Positions 36,201 through 44,000 of a stretch of DNA of 64,000 nt are shown in pieces (the first letter of the stretch is position 1; each line of letters starts with the position of its first letter). The stretch is from Magnetococcales bacterium (GTDB lineage: Bacteria; Pseudomonadota; Magnetococcia; Magnetococcales; UBA8363). The position numbers were made by a program, and so were the translations under genes. The notes under the pieces were generated by a model. That model ran no database searches. It saw only the letters and a list, made by a program, of their open reading frames with translations, and had not been told where the DNA came from. The stretch covers positions 1 through 64,000 of the forward strand of contig JADGCV010000013.1 of NCBI GenBank assembly GCA_015228815.1, in the 5' to 3' direction.

Positions 36201-36365
36201 CCCATCGTCATCATCGCCCTGACGGCCCATGCCTTCGCCGAAAACGAACGCCAATCCCTCGACGCGGGATGTACCGCCCACCTCACCAAACCAATCACCA
36301 AACCAAGGCTTCTGGAGGCAATTTCAAGGTATGCTCCGGAAAATAATGGAAATATTCCCGCTTGA
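33282..36365 (+). CDS. CHASE-PAS hybrid sensor histidine kinase with pseudo-receiver and receiver
   Basis: 1027 residues. The N-terminal helix (about 17-37) and a second helix (about 312-332) bracket a periplasmic CHASE domain (YPGLQEIAFVVPVTEEERERFE). The cytoplasm holds a PAS domain (IPVMIHSAVDGRIIQANQRWLELSG), a HisKA phosphosite (SHEIRTPMNAIVG, about residue 507) and an HATPase with N, G1 and G2 boxes (LINLTGNAIKFTHEG, EDTGIGIP, YGGTGLGLAI). A first receiver-like domain has lost the phospho-Asp (VVLLPPPPGP). The final receiver (LLVDDSEDN, LVLMDVQMPIMDG, ALTAHA, LTKP) is intact. A run of 11 C lies in the pseudo-receiver. Confidence 0.95.
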   Translation: MVAMETTFKVSPRSKFLPIFLLLLGIALSNIYWAYATAEKKEFSRRYFDQVTENAWDMMNKRLFLQENLSRAVSGLFTTSDAISTVEWNRFLDAMDWEVRYPGLQEIAFVVPVTEEERERFERRMQFPFSPYFRVESEEKRDDYFVVTFHRALNPQQVFYKAGTDLGSEKGRREAARQSRDWGRPVFSPLLIRRIGNENRWDLLYFYPVYRPGRGLATVKERRSALFGWIATVYDARKLFESLYGSVHVDIRASVFDGLLMSGNAKIYDTHPEMPMDRSPLEWVRMVQSTSGQGGWTVRFSPSPMFLENDQSRASITIPVAGFVISVAIALASWVLISGRERAMEEALQITRRLGVSEERFMRIVLYAPIPVMIHSAVDGRIIQANQRWLELSGQRRDQKLSVADWVDRICPEERRAAVMNLLGPPFPADNPLKEGELTLYPMEGGPRVWMVRSRPLDHSAVEGGMIISMGMDITELKATESSLVQAKREAEAANLAKSEFLATMSHEIRTPMNAIVGMAEVLEETPLTPEQREYVAVFRRAGDNLLELINDILDLSKVEAGRMELDRVPFSLKDLLRRLMDIMIHRAREKGLALELEVASGTPDGLVGDPKRLRQVLINLTGNAIKFTHEGTVSIHVEKNAGHPEPGALMFCVEDTGIGIPRDKHERIFESFTQADTSTTREYGGTGLGLAITRRLVNLMKGDIHVTSAPGQGSVFCFTAIFDAVGAQDPLPSPGRGHGRGDLAGRRILLVEAQPDHRLVLTRLIEGLGGNVVAVDQSELALTVLAEQKKQGANVDVVLLPPPPGPMDLLESVQNFRTEANRPDLPAVVISSYQQQGDLARGRQLNIGLLLRPVKGEELLEVLHSVLEGSPREQGTPQPVDGTLHKDATLTGHSDRCRILLVDDSEDNILLIQAFLKKTTHQVTVVQNGKDAVTAVQEGTFDLVLMDVQMPIMDGYTATRLIRQWEREQQRPPIVIIALTAHAFAENERQSLDAGCTAHLTKPITKPRLLEAISRYAPENNGNIPA
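35685..35695. repeat. C11 homopolymer inside the hybrid kinase
   Basis: Eleven consecutive C encode the Pro run of the pseudo-receiver. A one-base slip here would shift the frame and remove the only intact receiver. It is therefore a possible contingency site. Confidence 0.85.
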
Positions 36366-36414
36366 TAAATATTGTTTGTAACTACCCAGGTACCTCCCGG
36401 TTCGAGATTATTGA

Positions 36415-36666
36415 TCAGCCTCCTTTTTTTGCCTGGATCAACGCGATCAAATCGCCAACCTCGGCCACCGAAACGAGTTCGGCCAAGCTGAACCGAATGT
36501 CGAATTCCTGTTCCGTCGCGGTGATCAGGGCCATGTGACTGATGCTGTCCCAGGAGGGAATGTCCTCCATGCGGGTTGTTTCGGTGAGTTTGAGGGTATC
36601 ATCGCCGAAGGCCTGCCGGAACATGGGCTGGAGGCGATGCAACAACGATTCGATGGACATGTCCAT
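36415..36666 (-). CDS. Acyl-carrier-protein-like carrier domain
   Basis: 83 residues. It is helical with the phosphopantetheine attachment region PSWDSISHMALITATEQEFDIRF; the Ser of DSI is the expected modified residue. The start is ATG at 36666 or 36660 (GGAG fits the second better). It lies 40 bases after the stop of the synthetase-like ligase and is most likely the carrier that the ligase loads with an amino acid. It is not the housekeeping fatty-acid AcpP, because the sequence lacks the acidic DSLDTVE form and there are no fab genes. Confidence 0.9.
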   Translation of the reverse strand: MDMSIESLLHRLQPMFRQAFGDDTLKLTETTRMEDIPSWDSISHMALITATEQEFDIRFSLAELVSVAEVGDLIALIQAKKGG

Positions 36667-36705
36667 GGACTCCGGGAAAAGGGAACAATGGTCACAGGCG
36701 CGGGA

Positions 36706-37917
36706 TCAACGTGACGATCGACCTTCCATGTCGTGGGTTCCCGCGCGCACCTGTGCCGGCCAATGATCGGGATTGATGCCAAATTGGGCCAGAAAGGCGA
36801 AGGCCAGCCGTTCCAGGCCCAGACCGATGCAACCGGAGTGGGCCGGACTGCCATCGGCCAGTGAAATTTCGACGCCACGGCCAAAAAAGTCGATATGATA
36901 ATTGCGCGAGCCGATACTCAAGGTTTCATTCTTGAACGGCAGGAGTGCGCGGTATTCATATTTCAACTCGTAGATCTGTTGGAAACCCGATTGGCTGCCG
37001 AATTCCCGGATGAAGAACGGATCGTTGGCGTTTTCGAGGCGATAGGCCAGTCCAAGTTCCTGAAGAAACGCGCTTGTTTTTTGCCCGGCTCCGGTCAGCA
37101 GCTCTTTCACCTCCCGGCTGGAACCGACGAAAATCACCTCCCACATGGTAAAGTTCCATAACCGTTCCAGAGAGTGCATGTTGATGGATTCATAACGGAA
37201 ACAATTTCCATGAGCGGTGGCGATCATGGGTTTTTCTCCCAGGGTTCGACCCGAGAGCATTAAATAGAAGTTGTGACAGACCGTCGGCGAAAGAAGGTTT
37301 TGCACTCTGGAGAAGGAGCCATGCGGTTGAAACAGTGTATTCTCGGTGCAGCGGGTTTCGCGGGCGAATCGTTCGATGATGTCCAGGTCTTCCTTGAGAT
37401 GGGCGACGAATCCCAACGAATGGGGAAAATTTTTGAAATAGTGAATTTTTTCCAGGAACCTCGCCGGGATCATGGCGGGAAAACGATACACCTGTCCGCC
37501 CACGGACATTCCCAGGGCGAACAATCGTTCCTCGAAGTACCGGCACAGAGAGGCAACCCTCGGTCCCAGGGAATACATTCCATCACCCGTTTGAAAAACG
37601 TGTCCGCCATCCATCAGTGCGCCCATGGGGTCCTGGGCATGACGAAGCGGCTGGTCCATTCGATCTTCAAGAATCTTGACCGGAGGTTCGCGGGTGGTCG
37701 TCACCAGGAGGGTCAGGGTTCGTTGCACCTTGTCCAGCAGGGACAGCCGTTCCTGGTCCTCGGGGGTCCGCCGCAGTCGGAAGAGCAGGGTGTCACCGTC
37801 ATGCCAACGGACATGCGCCACCAGAGGATCCACATAGGCCAGTTTGGCGATGATCTCCTGTTTCAGGAATCGGGGGACCGTGATGGCGGGCTGAATGATA
37901 CATGTCGGTTCGGACAT
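36706..37917 (-). CDS. Amino acid:[carrier protein] ligase-like class II synthetase homologue
   Basis: 403 residues with an AGGAGA ribosome site. The class II synthetase core is recognisable: a motif 2-like CFRYESINMHSLERLWNFTMWEVIFVGS and a motif 3-like SGCIGLGLERLAFAFL with the invariant Gly-x-Gly-x-Glu-Arg. No tRNA-binding arm is seen. This matches the atypical seryl-tRNA-synthetase homologues that activate small amino acids and transfer them to the phosphopantetheine of a dedicated carrier protein. The adjoining carrier gene supports that strongly. Amino acid identity (Gly or Ala are known for the family) cannot be told by eye. The product's fate is unknown. Confidence 0.82.
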   Translation of the reverse strand: MSEPTCIIQPAITVPRFLKQEIIAKLAYVDPLVAHVRWHDGDTLLFRLRRTPEDQERLSLLDKVQRTLTLLVTTTREPPVKILEDRMDQPLRHAQDPMGALMDGGHVFQTGDGMYSLGPRVASLCRYFEERLFALGMSVGGQVYRFPAMIPARFLEKIHYFKNFPHSLGFVAHLKEDLDIIERFARETRCTENTLFQPHGSFSRVQNLLSPTVCHNFYLMLSGRTLGEKPMIATAHGNCFRYESINMHSLERLWNFTMWEVIFVGSSREVKELLTGAGQKTSAFLQELGLAYRLENANDPFFIREFGSQSGFQQIYELKYEYRALLPFKNETLSIGSRNYHIDFFGRGVEISLADGSPAHSGCIGLGLERLAFAFLAQFGINPDHWPAQVRAGTHDMEGRSSR

Positions 37918-38342
37918 GGGGCTTCTCCTTGAGAATCTGTTTTCAGTAGGGTCCGGGCGTATCCAAGCAGGTCATCGAGATGGGTGGTGATGATGGCGAT
38001 GGTGATGGGGAGTTGCAGGGTCTGGTAGTCGTGTACCGCGATGTTGCGGAAACCCACCATGGGTTTGAGTTTCCCGGCCATTTCCCGGGTAATCCATCCG
38101 CCTCTGGCCAGCAGTTCGAACACATCCCGCGCCCCCTGGGGAACGCCCAGCCGTTCCCGTCGTACCAAATGCTGTCCCAGGTCCAGGGCTGCCTCGCAGG
38201 CGCGTTGTATGTTCAGGATGGCGGCATCCTGGCGGGTGAAGTCGCTGGCGAAGGTTTCGGGATGTTTGGCATATTCCTCGCGGGCGCGGGCGACCGCACG
38301 TTCGATGAGGGCGGCCTTGTTGATCAACACCTCATCGACCAT
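37863..38342 (-). CDS. hepT: HepT-type (DUF86) toxin ribonuclease
   Basis: 159 residues with the HEPN Rx4HxY active-site motif RNIAVHDY (about residues 101-108) and the family context GVPQGARDVFELLARGGWI and AGKLKPMVGFRN. HepT cleaves RNA and is silenced when its partner MntA adenylylates the motif tyrosine. The gene starts 11 bases inside the end of mntA. Its last 18 codons overlap the start of the carrier-protein ligase, so the C-terminal tail (NRHVSFSPPSRSPDS) is beyond the usual family end. Confidence 0.9.
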   Translation of the reverse strand: MVDEVLINKAALIERAVARAREEYAKHPETFASDFTRQDAAILNIQRACEAALDLGQHLVRRERLGVPQGARDVFELLARGGWITREMAGKLKPMVGFRNIAVHDYQTLQLPITIAIITTHLDDLLGYARTLLKTDSQGEAPCPNRHVSFSPPSRSPDS

Positions 38343-38727
38343 GGATGGTTCCTTCCCGTTGGATGATGGCCATGAGCGGGGCGCGGGCCTCGTCCAGGGC
38401 GGTTTTTTCGCTGAGAATGAAACTTTCGTAGAGGAGGGCGCGATGGTCTTTGGTCCAGATCCTCTGGCCGGTGGTGATGATGTGGTACTGCATCACCGTG
38501 CTGGCGGCGCGCAGATCCAGAAGATCGACCGGACAGCCGGCAATGTCGGCCAGTTCGCCCGCCAGTCGCCACAGAATCACCGCATCGAGCTTGCCCATGA
38601 CCAGTATCCCCAGGTCAAGGTCGCTCTCCGGACCGGCGTCGCCACGGATACGGCTGCCGAAGGCATACAGCGCCAGCAGTTCCGGAAGGCAACTCCTCAG
38701 ACATTCGATCAAGCGGGTCCAGTCCAT
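38332..38727 (-). CDS. mntA: MntA-type nucleotidyltransferase antitoxin
   Basis: 131 residues from ATG at 38727. The minimal nucleotidyltransferase motif GSx10DxD is present as GSRIRGDAGPESDLD (about residues 24-38). WRLAGELADIAGCPVDLLDLR supplies the next strand and Asp. MntA protects cells by AMPylating HepT. The gene order antitoxin then toxin, with overlapping ends, is typical. A longer upstream frame has composition unlike protein and is not used. Confidence 0.9.
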   Translation of the reverse strand: MDWTRLIECLRSCLPELLALYAFGSRIRGDAGPESDLDLGILVMGKLDAVILWRLAGELADIAGCPVDLLDLRAASTVMQYHIITTGQRIWTKDHRALLYESFILSEKTALDEARAPLMAIIQREGTIHGR

Positions 38728-38940
38728 GTTTCGGAAAAAGAAACCTTGAAAGAAAAAAGGGGGACCGAAGGGATCGTTCCCAGGGTTGGTTTTGCCCGCA
38801 GGGCATCGTGGTTCATTGGTCGAACCGTGTTCCGGGCATGAAAAAATGGAACCAGGAACCACCATGGGCCGACGGGGTGATCCGTCGCAGGGATGAATTT
38901 CAGGTTCGACCCTGATTCGGGCCGGCCCGGGCTTCTGGAC

Positions 38941-38989
38941 CAACCGCGGCTTTCTCGTGCGGAAACCGGACGAGAAAGCCCCTCGGTTG
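38941..38989. other. Long hairpin-forming sequence
   Basis: Inner perfect 11-bp stem (GGCTTTCTCGT at 38948-38958, ACGAGAAAGCC at 38970-38980) with an 11-base loop. It is extended by an outer 6-bp stem (CAACCG/CGGTTG). There is no adjoining T-run on either strand, so it is not a simple terminator. It may be an RNA element or attenuator. Confidence 0.7.
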
Positions 38990-39042
38990 CGAAATCGCCG
39001 GCGGTTGACCCGGTTCATACCTTTCTGTTCGGTTCCTGGTCC

Positions 39043-39058
39043 ATGACTCATGAGTCAT
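39043..39058. promoter_or_regulatory. Perfect 16-bp palindrome (possible operator)
   Basis: ATGACTCATGAGTCAT is fully self-complementary. It lies in the gap upstream of the Nudix gene and resembles a dimeric regulator site. No nearby regulator gene is evident, so the binding protein is unknown. Confidence 0.5.
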
Positions 39059-39324
39059 TTGCTTCAAGGACGGTCCTTATGGAAAGATTGCATTTTGCAT
39101 GCCTGAAATGGTTTCCGCTCCGGGGCCATCGGTCGCGGTTTTGACGCGGCATGGGCGGCAAAGGTGTCCTGGGTGGGGGGAAGGGGTTGCCCTGTCGGGG
39201 GCAATGCATGGATCATGGGGAGGGCGCGTGTTCACGGGAACCCGGGATCCCTTCATGGCGAAAACAACGTCGCCGCTTCCGGACATCCCAGGCGCGGGGC
39301 GATGACAACAAAGGCGAGGTGGTC

Positions 39325-39921
39325 ATGGATGTCGAAATCAGCGAGACCCGGGAGGTCTATCGGGGGTTTTTTCGTCTTTTCAAAATATTCCTGCGTTATC
39401 GACGTTTCGACGGTCGCATGAGTCGGACCATCGCCCTGGAAGCGCTGGAACGGGGGGAGGGGGTGGCGGTCATTTTGTATGATCCGGTGCAGGATTGTGT
39501 CGGTCTGGTGCGTCAGTTTCGGATCGGAGCGCATTTGCGCGAAAATAAGGGTTGGGTCCTTGAACTGGCGGCGGGATCCTGTCAGGGGGCGGAAGATGTC
39601 CGGGCGGTGGCGCTCAAGGAGGTCCGGGAGGAGACAGGATGGACCCCCTCGGTCATGGAACATGTCATGACCTTCTACATCAGTCCCAGTGGCACCACGG
39701 AACGGATCCATCTGTTTCTCGGTATCTTCGACAGCCGCATCCCCCCTTCCGCCTCCGGAGTCCCCGAGGAGGAGGAGGACATCCAGACGGTCTGCGTCTC
39801 CTTTTCCGAGGTGATGGCCATGATGACCCGGGGAGAAATCAACGCCGCCTCGGTCATCCTCGGGATGCAATGGTTGCAGCTCCATCGTTCGGAATTGCGG
39901 CAGCGGTTTGTCGATGGTTGA
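39325..39921 (+). CDS. nudF: ADP-ribose pyrophosphatase-like Nudix hydrolase
   Basis: 198 residues from ATG at 39325 with a GGCGAGG site; longer frames upstream look non-coding. The Nudix box GSCQGAEDVRAVALKEVREE continues TGW (about residues 90-112) and fits Gx5Ex7REUxEExGU, with Lys for the usual first Arg. The surrounding VAVILYDPVQDCVGLVRQFRIG, ELAAG and TFYISPSGTTERIHLFLG are typical of NudF/TrgB ADP-ribose pyrophosphatases. It probably clears ADP-ribose in the cytoplasm. No NAD-related neighbours are present. Confidence 0.88.
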   Translation: MDVEISETREVYRGFFRLFKIFLRYRRFDGRMSRTIALEALERGEGVAVILYDPVQDCVGLVRQFRIGAHLRENKGWVLELAAGSCQGAEDVRAVALKEVREETGWTPSVMEHVMTFYISPSGTTERIHLFLGIFDSRIPPSASGVPEEEEDIQTVCVSFSEVMAMMTRGEINAASVILGMQWLQLHRSELRQRFVDG

Positions 39922-40011
39922 GCCGGGGCCGGAAGGTTCACCTGGAGGAGCGGTCATGCATGGTTCGAGATATGTTTATGGTAGCAGGTTTGTGATTTAT
40001 ATGTTACAGTC

Positions 40012-40335
40012 ATGAATACGATTCGTCGCTACCGCACCGAGGACGGCCACGAAATTGTCACCGAGTGGCTGGCCCGGCTGAGAGACAGGCAAGCCAAGGC
40101 CAGAATTCATGCCCGCATTTTAAGATTGGCGGCAGGCAACTTCGGGGACTGCAAGCCGTTGCGGGATGGCGTGGCGGAGTTGCGGGTGGACTGTGGTCCT
40201 GGCTACCGGGTTTACTATGGGATGGTTGGCAAGACAATCGTATTGTTGTTGGGCGGAGGGGACAAACACTCCCAGGATGTGGATATTATTCAGGCCGTAG
40301 CCTGCCTGAAGGATTTCAAGCGGAGGCTGACATGA
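40012..40335 (+). CDS. HigB/RelE-type addiction-module toxin
   Basis: 107 residues, MNTIRRYRTEDGHEIVTEWLARLRDRQAKARIHARILRLAAGNFGDCKPLRDGVAELRVDCGPGYRVYYG. This is the phage-Gp49-like killer family (TIGR02683 type), a ribosome-dependent mRNase fold. It overlaps the antitoxin start by four bases (ATGA). Toxin-first order is usual for this family. Confidence 0.93.
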   Translation: MNTIRRYRTEDGHEIVTEWLARLRDRQAKARIHARILRLAAGNFGDCKPLRDGVAELRVDCGPGYRVYYGMVGKTIVLLLGGGDKHSQDVDIIQAVACLKDFKRRLT

Positions 40336-40682
40336 AGCATTTGGATCGGGCGAGCGTGTCTCATGACGAGTCCCTGGTACGGGAACTGCGTGATGATCCG
40401 GAACTGGCAAAGGAATATCTACAGGCCGCCATGGAGGACGAGGAGGAACCGGCGGTGTTATTGTTGGCCTTGCGTCATGTGGCCGAGGCCTATGGCATGC
40501 CCAGGGTGGCCGAACTGGCGGGAATCCAGCGCGAAAGCCTCTATCGGGCGTTGTCTCCGAGGGGCAATCCCACCTTGCGCACCCTGACGGCGGTTTTGAA
40601 GGCTGTCGGCTTGCGGTTGACCGTAACTCCGGGTCGCCATGGTCCTTTTCAAGCCTCTGTATCATCGGAATTCGGGCGGTGA
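40332..40682 (+). CDS. Helix-turn-helix addiction-module antidote
   Basis: 116 residues. The family opening is DESLVRELRDDPELAKEYLQAAMED, followed by a helix-turn-helix (GMPRVAELAGIQRESLYRALSPRGNPTLRTLTAVLKAVGLRLTV). It matches the TIGR02684-type antidotes that pair with Gp49-like toxins. It should bind and silence the toxin and repress the operon promoter just upstream of 40012. Confidence 0.93.
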   Translation: MKHLDRASVSHDESLVRELRDDPELAKEYLQAAMEDEEEPAVLLLALRHVAEAYGMPRVAELAGIQRESLYRALSPRGNPTLRTLTAVLKAVGLRLTVTPGRHGPFQASVSSEFGR

Positions 40683-40831
40683 ACCTTGGGCGGCTAAAAA
40701 CTGTGCCTGAATCCTCTATTGCCGCCCTGCGGTGTTCCCCGGATGAATTCGTGCGAGAAATGAAGCTGGCGGCAGCGAGGTGTTTCCCTTGACGGAGGAA
40801 AGCCTTTTCCGGGCGTTGGGATTGGGGGAAC

Positions 40832-41073
40832 CACCGCTCATGTTGCAAGCTGTGTGACGCTGCATAGAATCCCGAGGAATTCCAACGTCACTTTTTGAAT
40901 TCTACATTGCCGCACCGATAATGGCATAGGTCTGCTCATCCCTCTTTGAAAAATCTGCGTCCATCTGCGAAATCCGCGGATTCACGACCTGTGCGATCCG
41001 CAGATTTCGCAGATTCGCGCAGATTCAAGACGAAGGATTCTATGCGGCGTCACACACTTTGCAACATGAGCGG
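40832..41073. mobile_element. MITE-like element with 39-bp terminal inverted repeats
   Basis: Arms at 40834-40872 and 41035-41073 are inverted repeats with three mismatches in 39 bases. An internal nested pair (40963-40981 with 40996-41014, 19 bp, one mismatch, plus 40952-40959 with 41018-41025) makes a second palindrome. The same 8 bases (GGGGGAAC) occur at 40824-40831 and 41073-41080, flanking the element like a target-site duplication. No transposase ORF lies inside. It sits between two converging genes. Confidence 0.75.
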
Positions 41074-41098
41074 GGGGAACATCGGCAATGAGCGAAGA

Positions 41099-44000
41099 TC
41101 AAAAGGCCGATGCGAAATCAAGACTGCTGCGGGTCAGGGTGACTGTGTTGTCCTGGATCGATACCGAAGCGATCAATCCGGGAAAATAATAGTCCAGACG
41201 TTGACTCAGGGGGATGAGAAGGCTCCCCTGTTGGCTCCGGTCGGACAGGGTGCTGGTGGCGCGGCTGGCGGAGGCGTCCAGATTGAGTGTGTTGTTGTAT
41301 TGGCCGACGCGCGCGGCCAATGCGGCGTTGCCAAGGCTTTCGGTGAGGAAATGATTCGGTGGACGTGCCCCGCCACCCAGGAAAAAGGCGAGAAGATCGT
41401 TGCTGGCCAGGGCGTTGACCATGCTGTTGTAGGTGGAGATCAACGTCCCCATGCCAAAGGTCACGGTCGGGATATAATCGGATTCATCGACAAAGTCCAC
41501 GTAGGAGGAGGCCGTGTCCAGGGACACGTCAAGCCCGCTCAAGACCGGTTTGATCCGCATCCGGACCCCCAGGACATAGCCCGAGGCGTAGGGGGCCAGG
41601 GCATCGAGCACCGTTTGCGCCAGGCTTCGGGTCGTGGTCGAAATGCGTGAATAAATAAGATCCACCAGCGCCACCTTGAGGGTGACGGTGATCTGACTGG
41701 CGGTGATCTGAATGTCGAACTTGTTGATGACCTCGCCCAGGGTGTGGGAAAAAGTACCTGCCTCGGTCAACTGTTGCGCCAGCTTGCCCAGGACCATGCT
41801 TTCGAATTCCTCTTCCGAGACGATGATCTGTCCCCCAGCCTGCGCCGTGACCAGATGGTTGTAGATGCTGGCATAGGTGGTCCTCGATGAAGAAAGCAGG
41901 GTCGCCACATTGGGGGTCTCGGGGATCGATTCCACCGAAAACCCGACCACCGTGATCGAAAAGGTCTTGTCGAAGGTCAGACCTCCCTTGTCGGTTACCC
42001 GTACCCCCAGGTCGAAGATGCCATGGATCGGGGTCGTGGTCTCCACGACGAGCAACTGATCGCCAAGGATGGCGAAGCGACCGTTCAGGGTGTCCGGGAG
42101 GGAATAGGTGAACTGTTCGTTGCCATCGGGATCGGTGGTACTCAGGGTGCCGACCGCCGCATTGCTTGGTCGCGAAAGAAAGGGAAGGACATTGTTGCTC
42201 AGGGAAATGTTGGTCGGCGATTCGTTCAGGTCGTTGACGGTGATGGTCACGGTGGCCGAATAGGATCCAAGGGCGTCACTGTTGGAAATGAGGACGCTGT
42301 AGCTCGACTTGGTTTCATGATCGAGGGTGGTTCCCGCCTTGATGTAGAGTTGCGTCCCCACGACCGTGAAGGAACCCTGATCCGCCCCGCCGGCGATGGC
42401 AAAGGTGTTGTTGCCGACCGCGGTCAACGTTCCGAGGCTTACGTCGCTGGCGGTGCTCGTGTTTTCATTGATCGATGTCTGCGCAACGGTGATCGAGCGA
42501 TCGATCGCCTGAAGGGTGACCGTCAGGGTCTTGGTGAGCGACAGGTTTCCCGTGTCGCTACAGGTGACCGCCACCGTGTAGGTGGGTTTGGCATTCAGGT
42601 CGAGGACCGAGCCTGCCTTCAATTGCAGTTGGGCGCCGCTGATCTGGAAACTGGCGGCGTCCGTCCCCCCGGAAACGGTGCAGGTGTGGGTATTGTTGGC
42701 GTCGGGATCGGTGACGGTCAGGGTGCCCGCGCTCATGGCGGCACTGGTATCGACATTGCTGTAGATGATGCCGGGGCTCAAGGTAATGTTGGTCGGGGCC
42801 TCGTTGACATCGTTGACGCTCAGGGTAAAACTCTTGGCGTAGGACAGGTTGCCCGAATCGGTGGCGGTGAGTTCCACGACAAGGCTTGGTGTCGTCATCG
42901 CCTCGAAGTTGAGCGTCGTTCCCCCCTTGATCTGAAGATTGCTGCCGCTGACAGTGAAATAATCCTTGTGGGTACCGCCGGTGACGCTGTAGGTCACCGA
43001 GTCGGAACTGTCGGGATCGATCACCCCCAGGGTGGCAAACGTGGTGGTGGCGCTGGCTCCGGTGTTTTCATCCACGGAAGAGGCCGACAACAATACCGAG
43101 GTCGGGGCCTCGTTGACATTGTTGACCGCGATGGTGACATCCTTGGTATACGTCAGTCCGCCGCCGTCGGTGACTTTGATTTGCACCTGCAACGCTGGCG
43201 TGGTCATCGCCTCGTAGTTCAGCGCCGTTCCCGCGACCAGTTGCAGGTTTTGACCACTGAGGGCAAAAAGTCCCTGGTCCGTTCCACCGACGATGGCAAA
43301 GGTGTGGGTCGCGTTGGGACCGGTCTTGTCGGGATCGATTCCTGAAAGGGTCGCGATGGTCGCATTGCCGGTCGTGTTCGTGTTTTCGTTGACCGAGGAG
43401 GCGGAGAGGGCGATGTCGGTGGGCGTTTCATTGACATCGGTCACCTGGACGGTGAACGGCTGGCTCGCGCCTTCCGCGGTCACCTGGACGCCAAGACTGG
43501 CCTTGCTCTCGTGATTCAGAGTCACACCCGATTTGATCCACAGTTCGTTGCTGTTCTGGATTTCGAAGGAGGTGCCGTCGCTCCCGCTACTGACGCTGAA
43601 GACGGTCCCCGTCGCCTCGGGATCGCTGTAGGTCAGGGTGCCGACCTTGACGGGAGTCGTGGTATTTTCCGCCAGGGTCGCGGATGACAGGGAAATCGCC
43701 CCCGCCAGCAGGGTGAATCCCTGTTCGTAGACCCGTTTGACCGGCATCGTCCCGACCGACCAGAGATAACCGCCCGGATTCAGTTCGATGGACGGCGTGA
43801 CGGAACAGTTTCCCGTTCCCGCGGCGCATCCCGCCTGGGTCGGGGTGTAGATCTGGTTGTGGAAGGTTTGGGGAATGGCGTGGGTCGAGACGATCTTCAC
43901 CAGATACTGGGTGGCGTCGGCGACCGCGTTCCAGGTCAGGGTCGGGCTCCGGTCGTAGGTGTTGCCCGTGGGGGAGACGATGATGGTCCCCACCACTTCG

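Larger units (their letters stand above)
38728..39324. other. Gene-free interval with strong hairpin and palindrome
   Basis: About 600 bases between mntA (-) and the Nudix gene (+) without a supported protein gene. It contains a 49-base hairpin (38941-38989) and a perfect 16-bp palindrome (39043-39058). Promoters for both flanking genes should be here. Confidence 0.5.

Noticed and set aside
36706-37917. Considered as a true aminoacyl-tRNA synthetase (SerRS or HisZ-like)
   Set aside because: It lacks a tRNA-binding coiled-coil arm and has a dedicated carrier protein gene next door; the carrier-protein ligase family explains both facts better.
42023-43345. Plus-strand frame with many Gly and Asp opposite the giant adhesin
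   Set aside because: Follows the repeat pattern of the adhesin gene in reverse and has no signal, motif or ribosome site.
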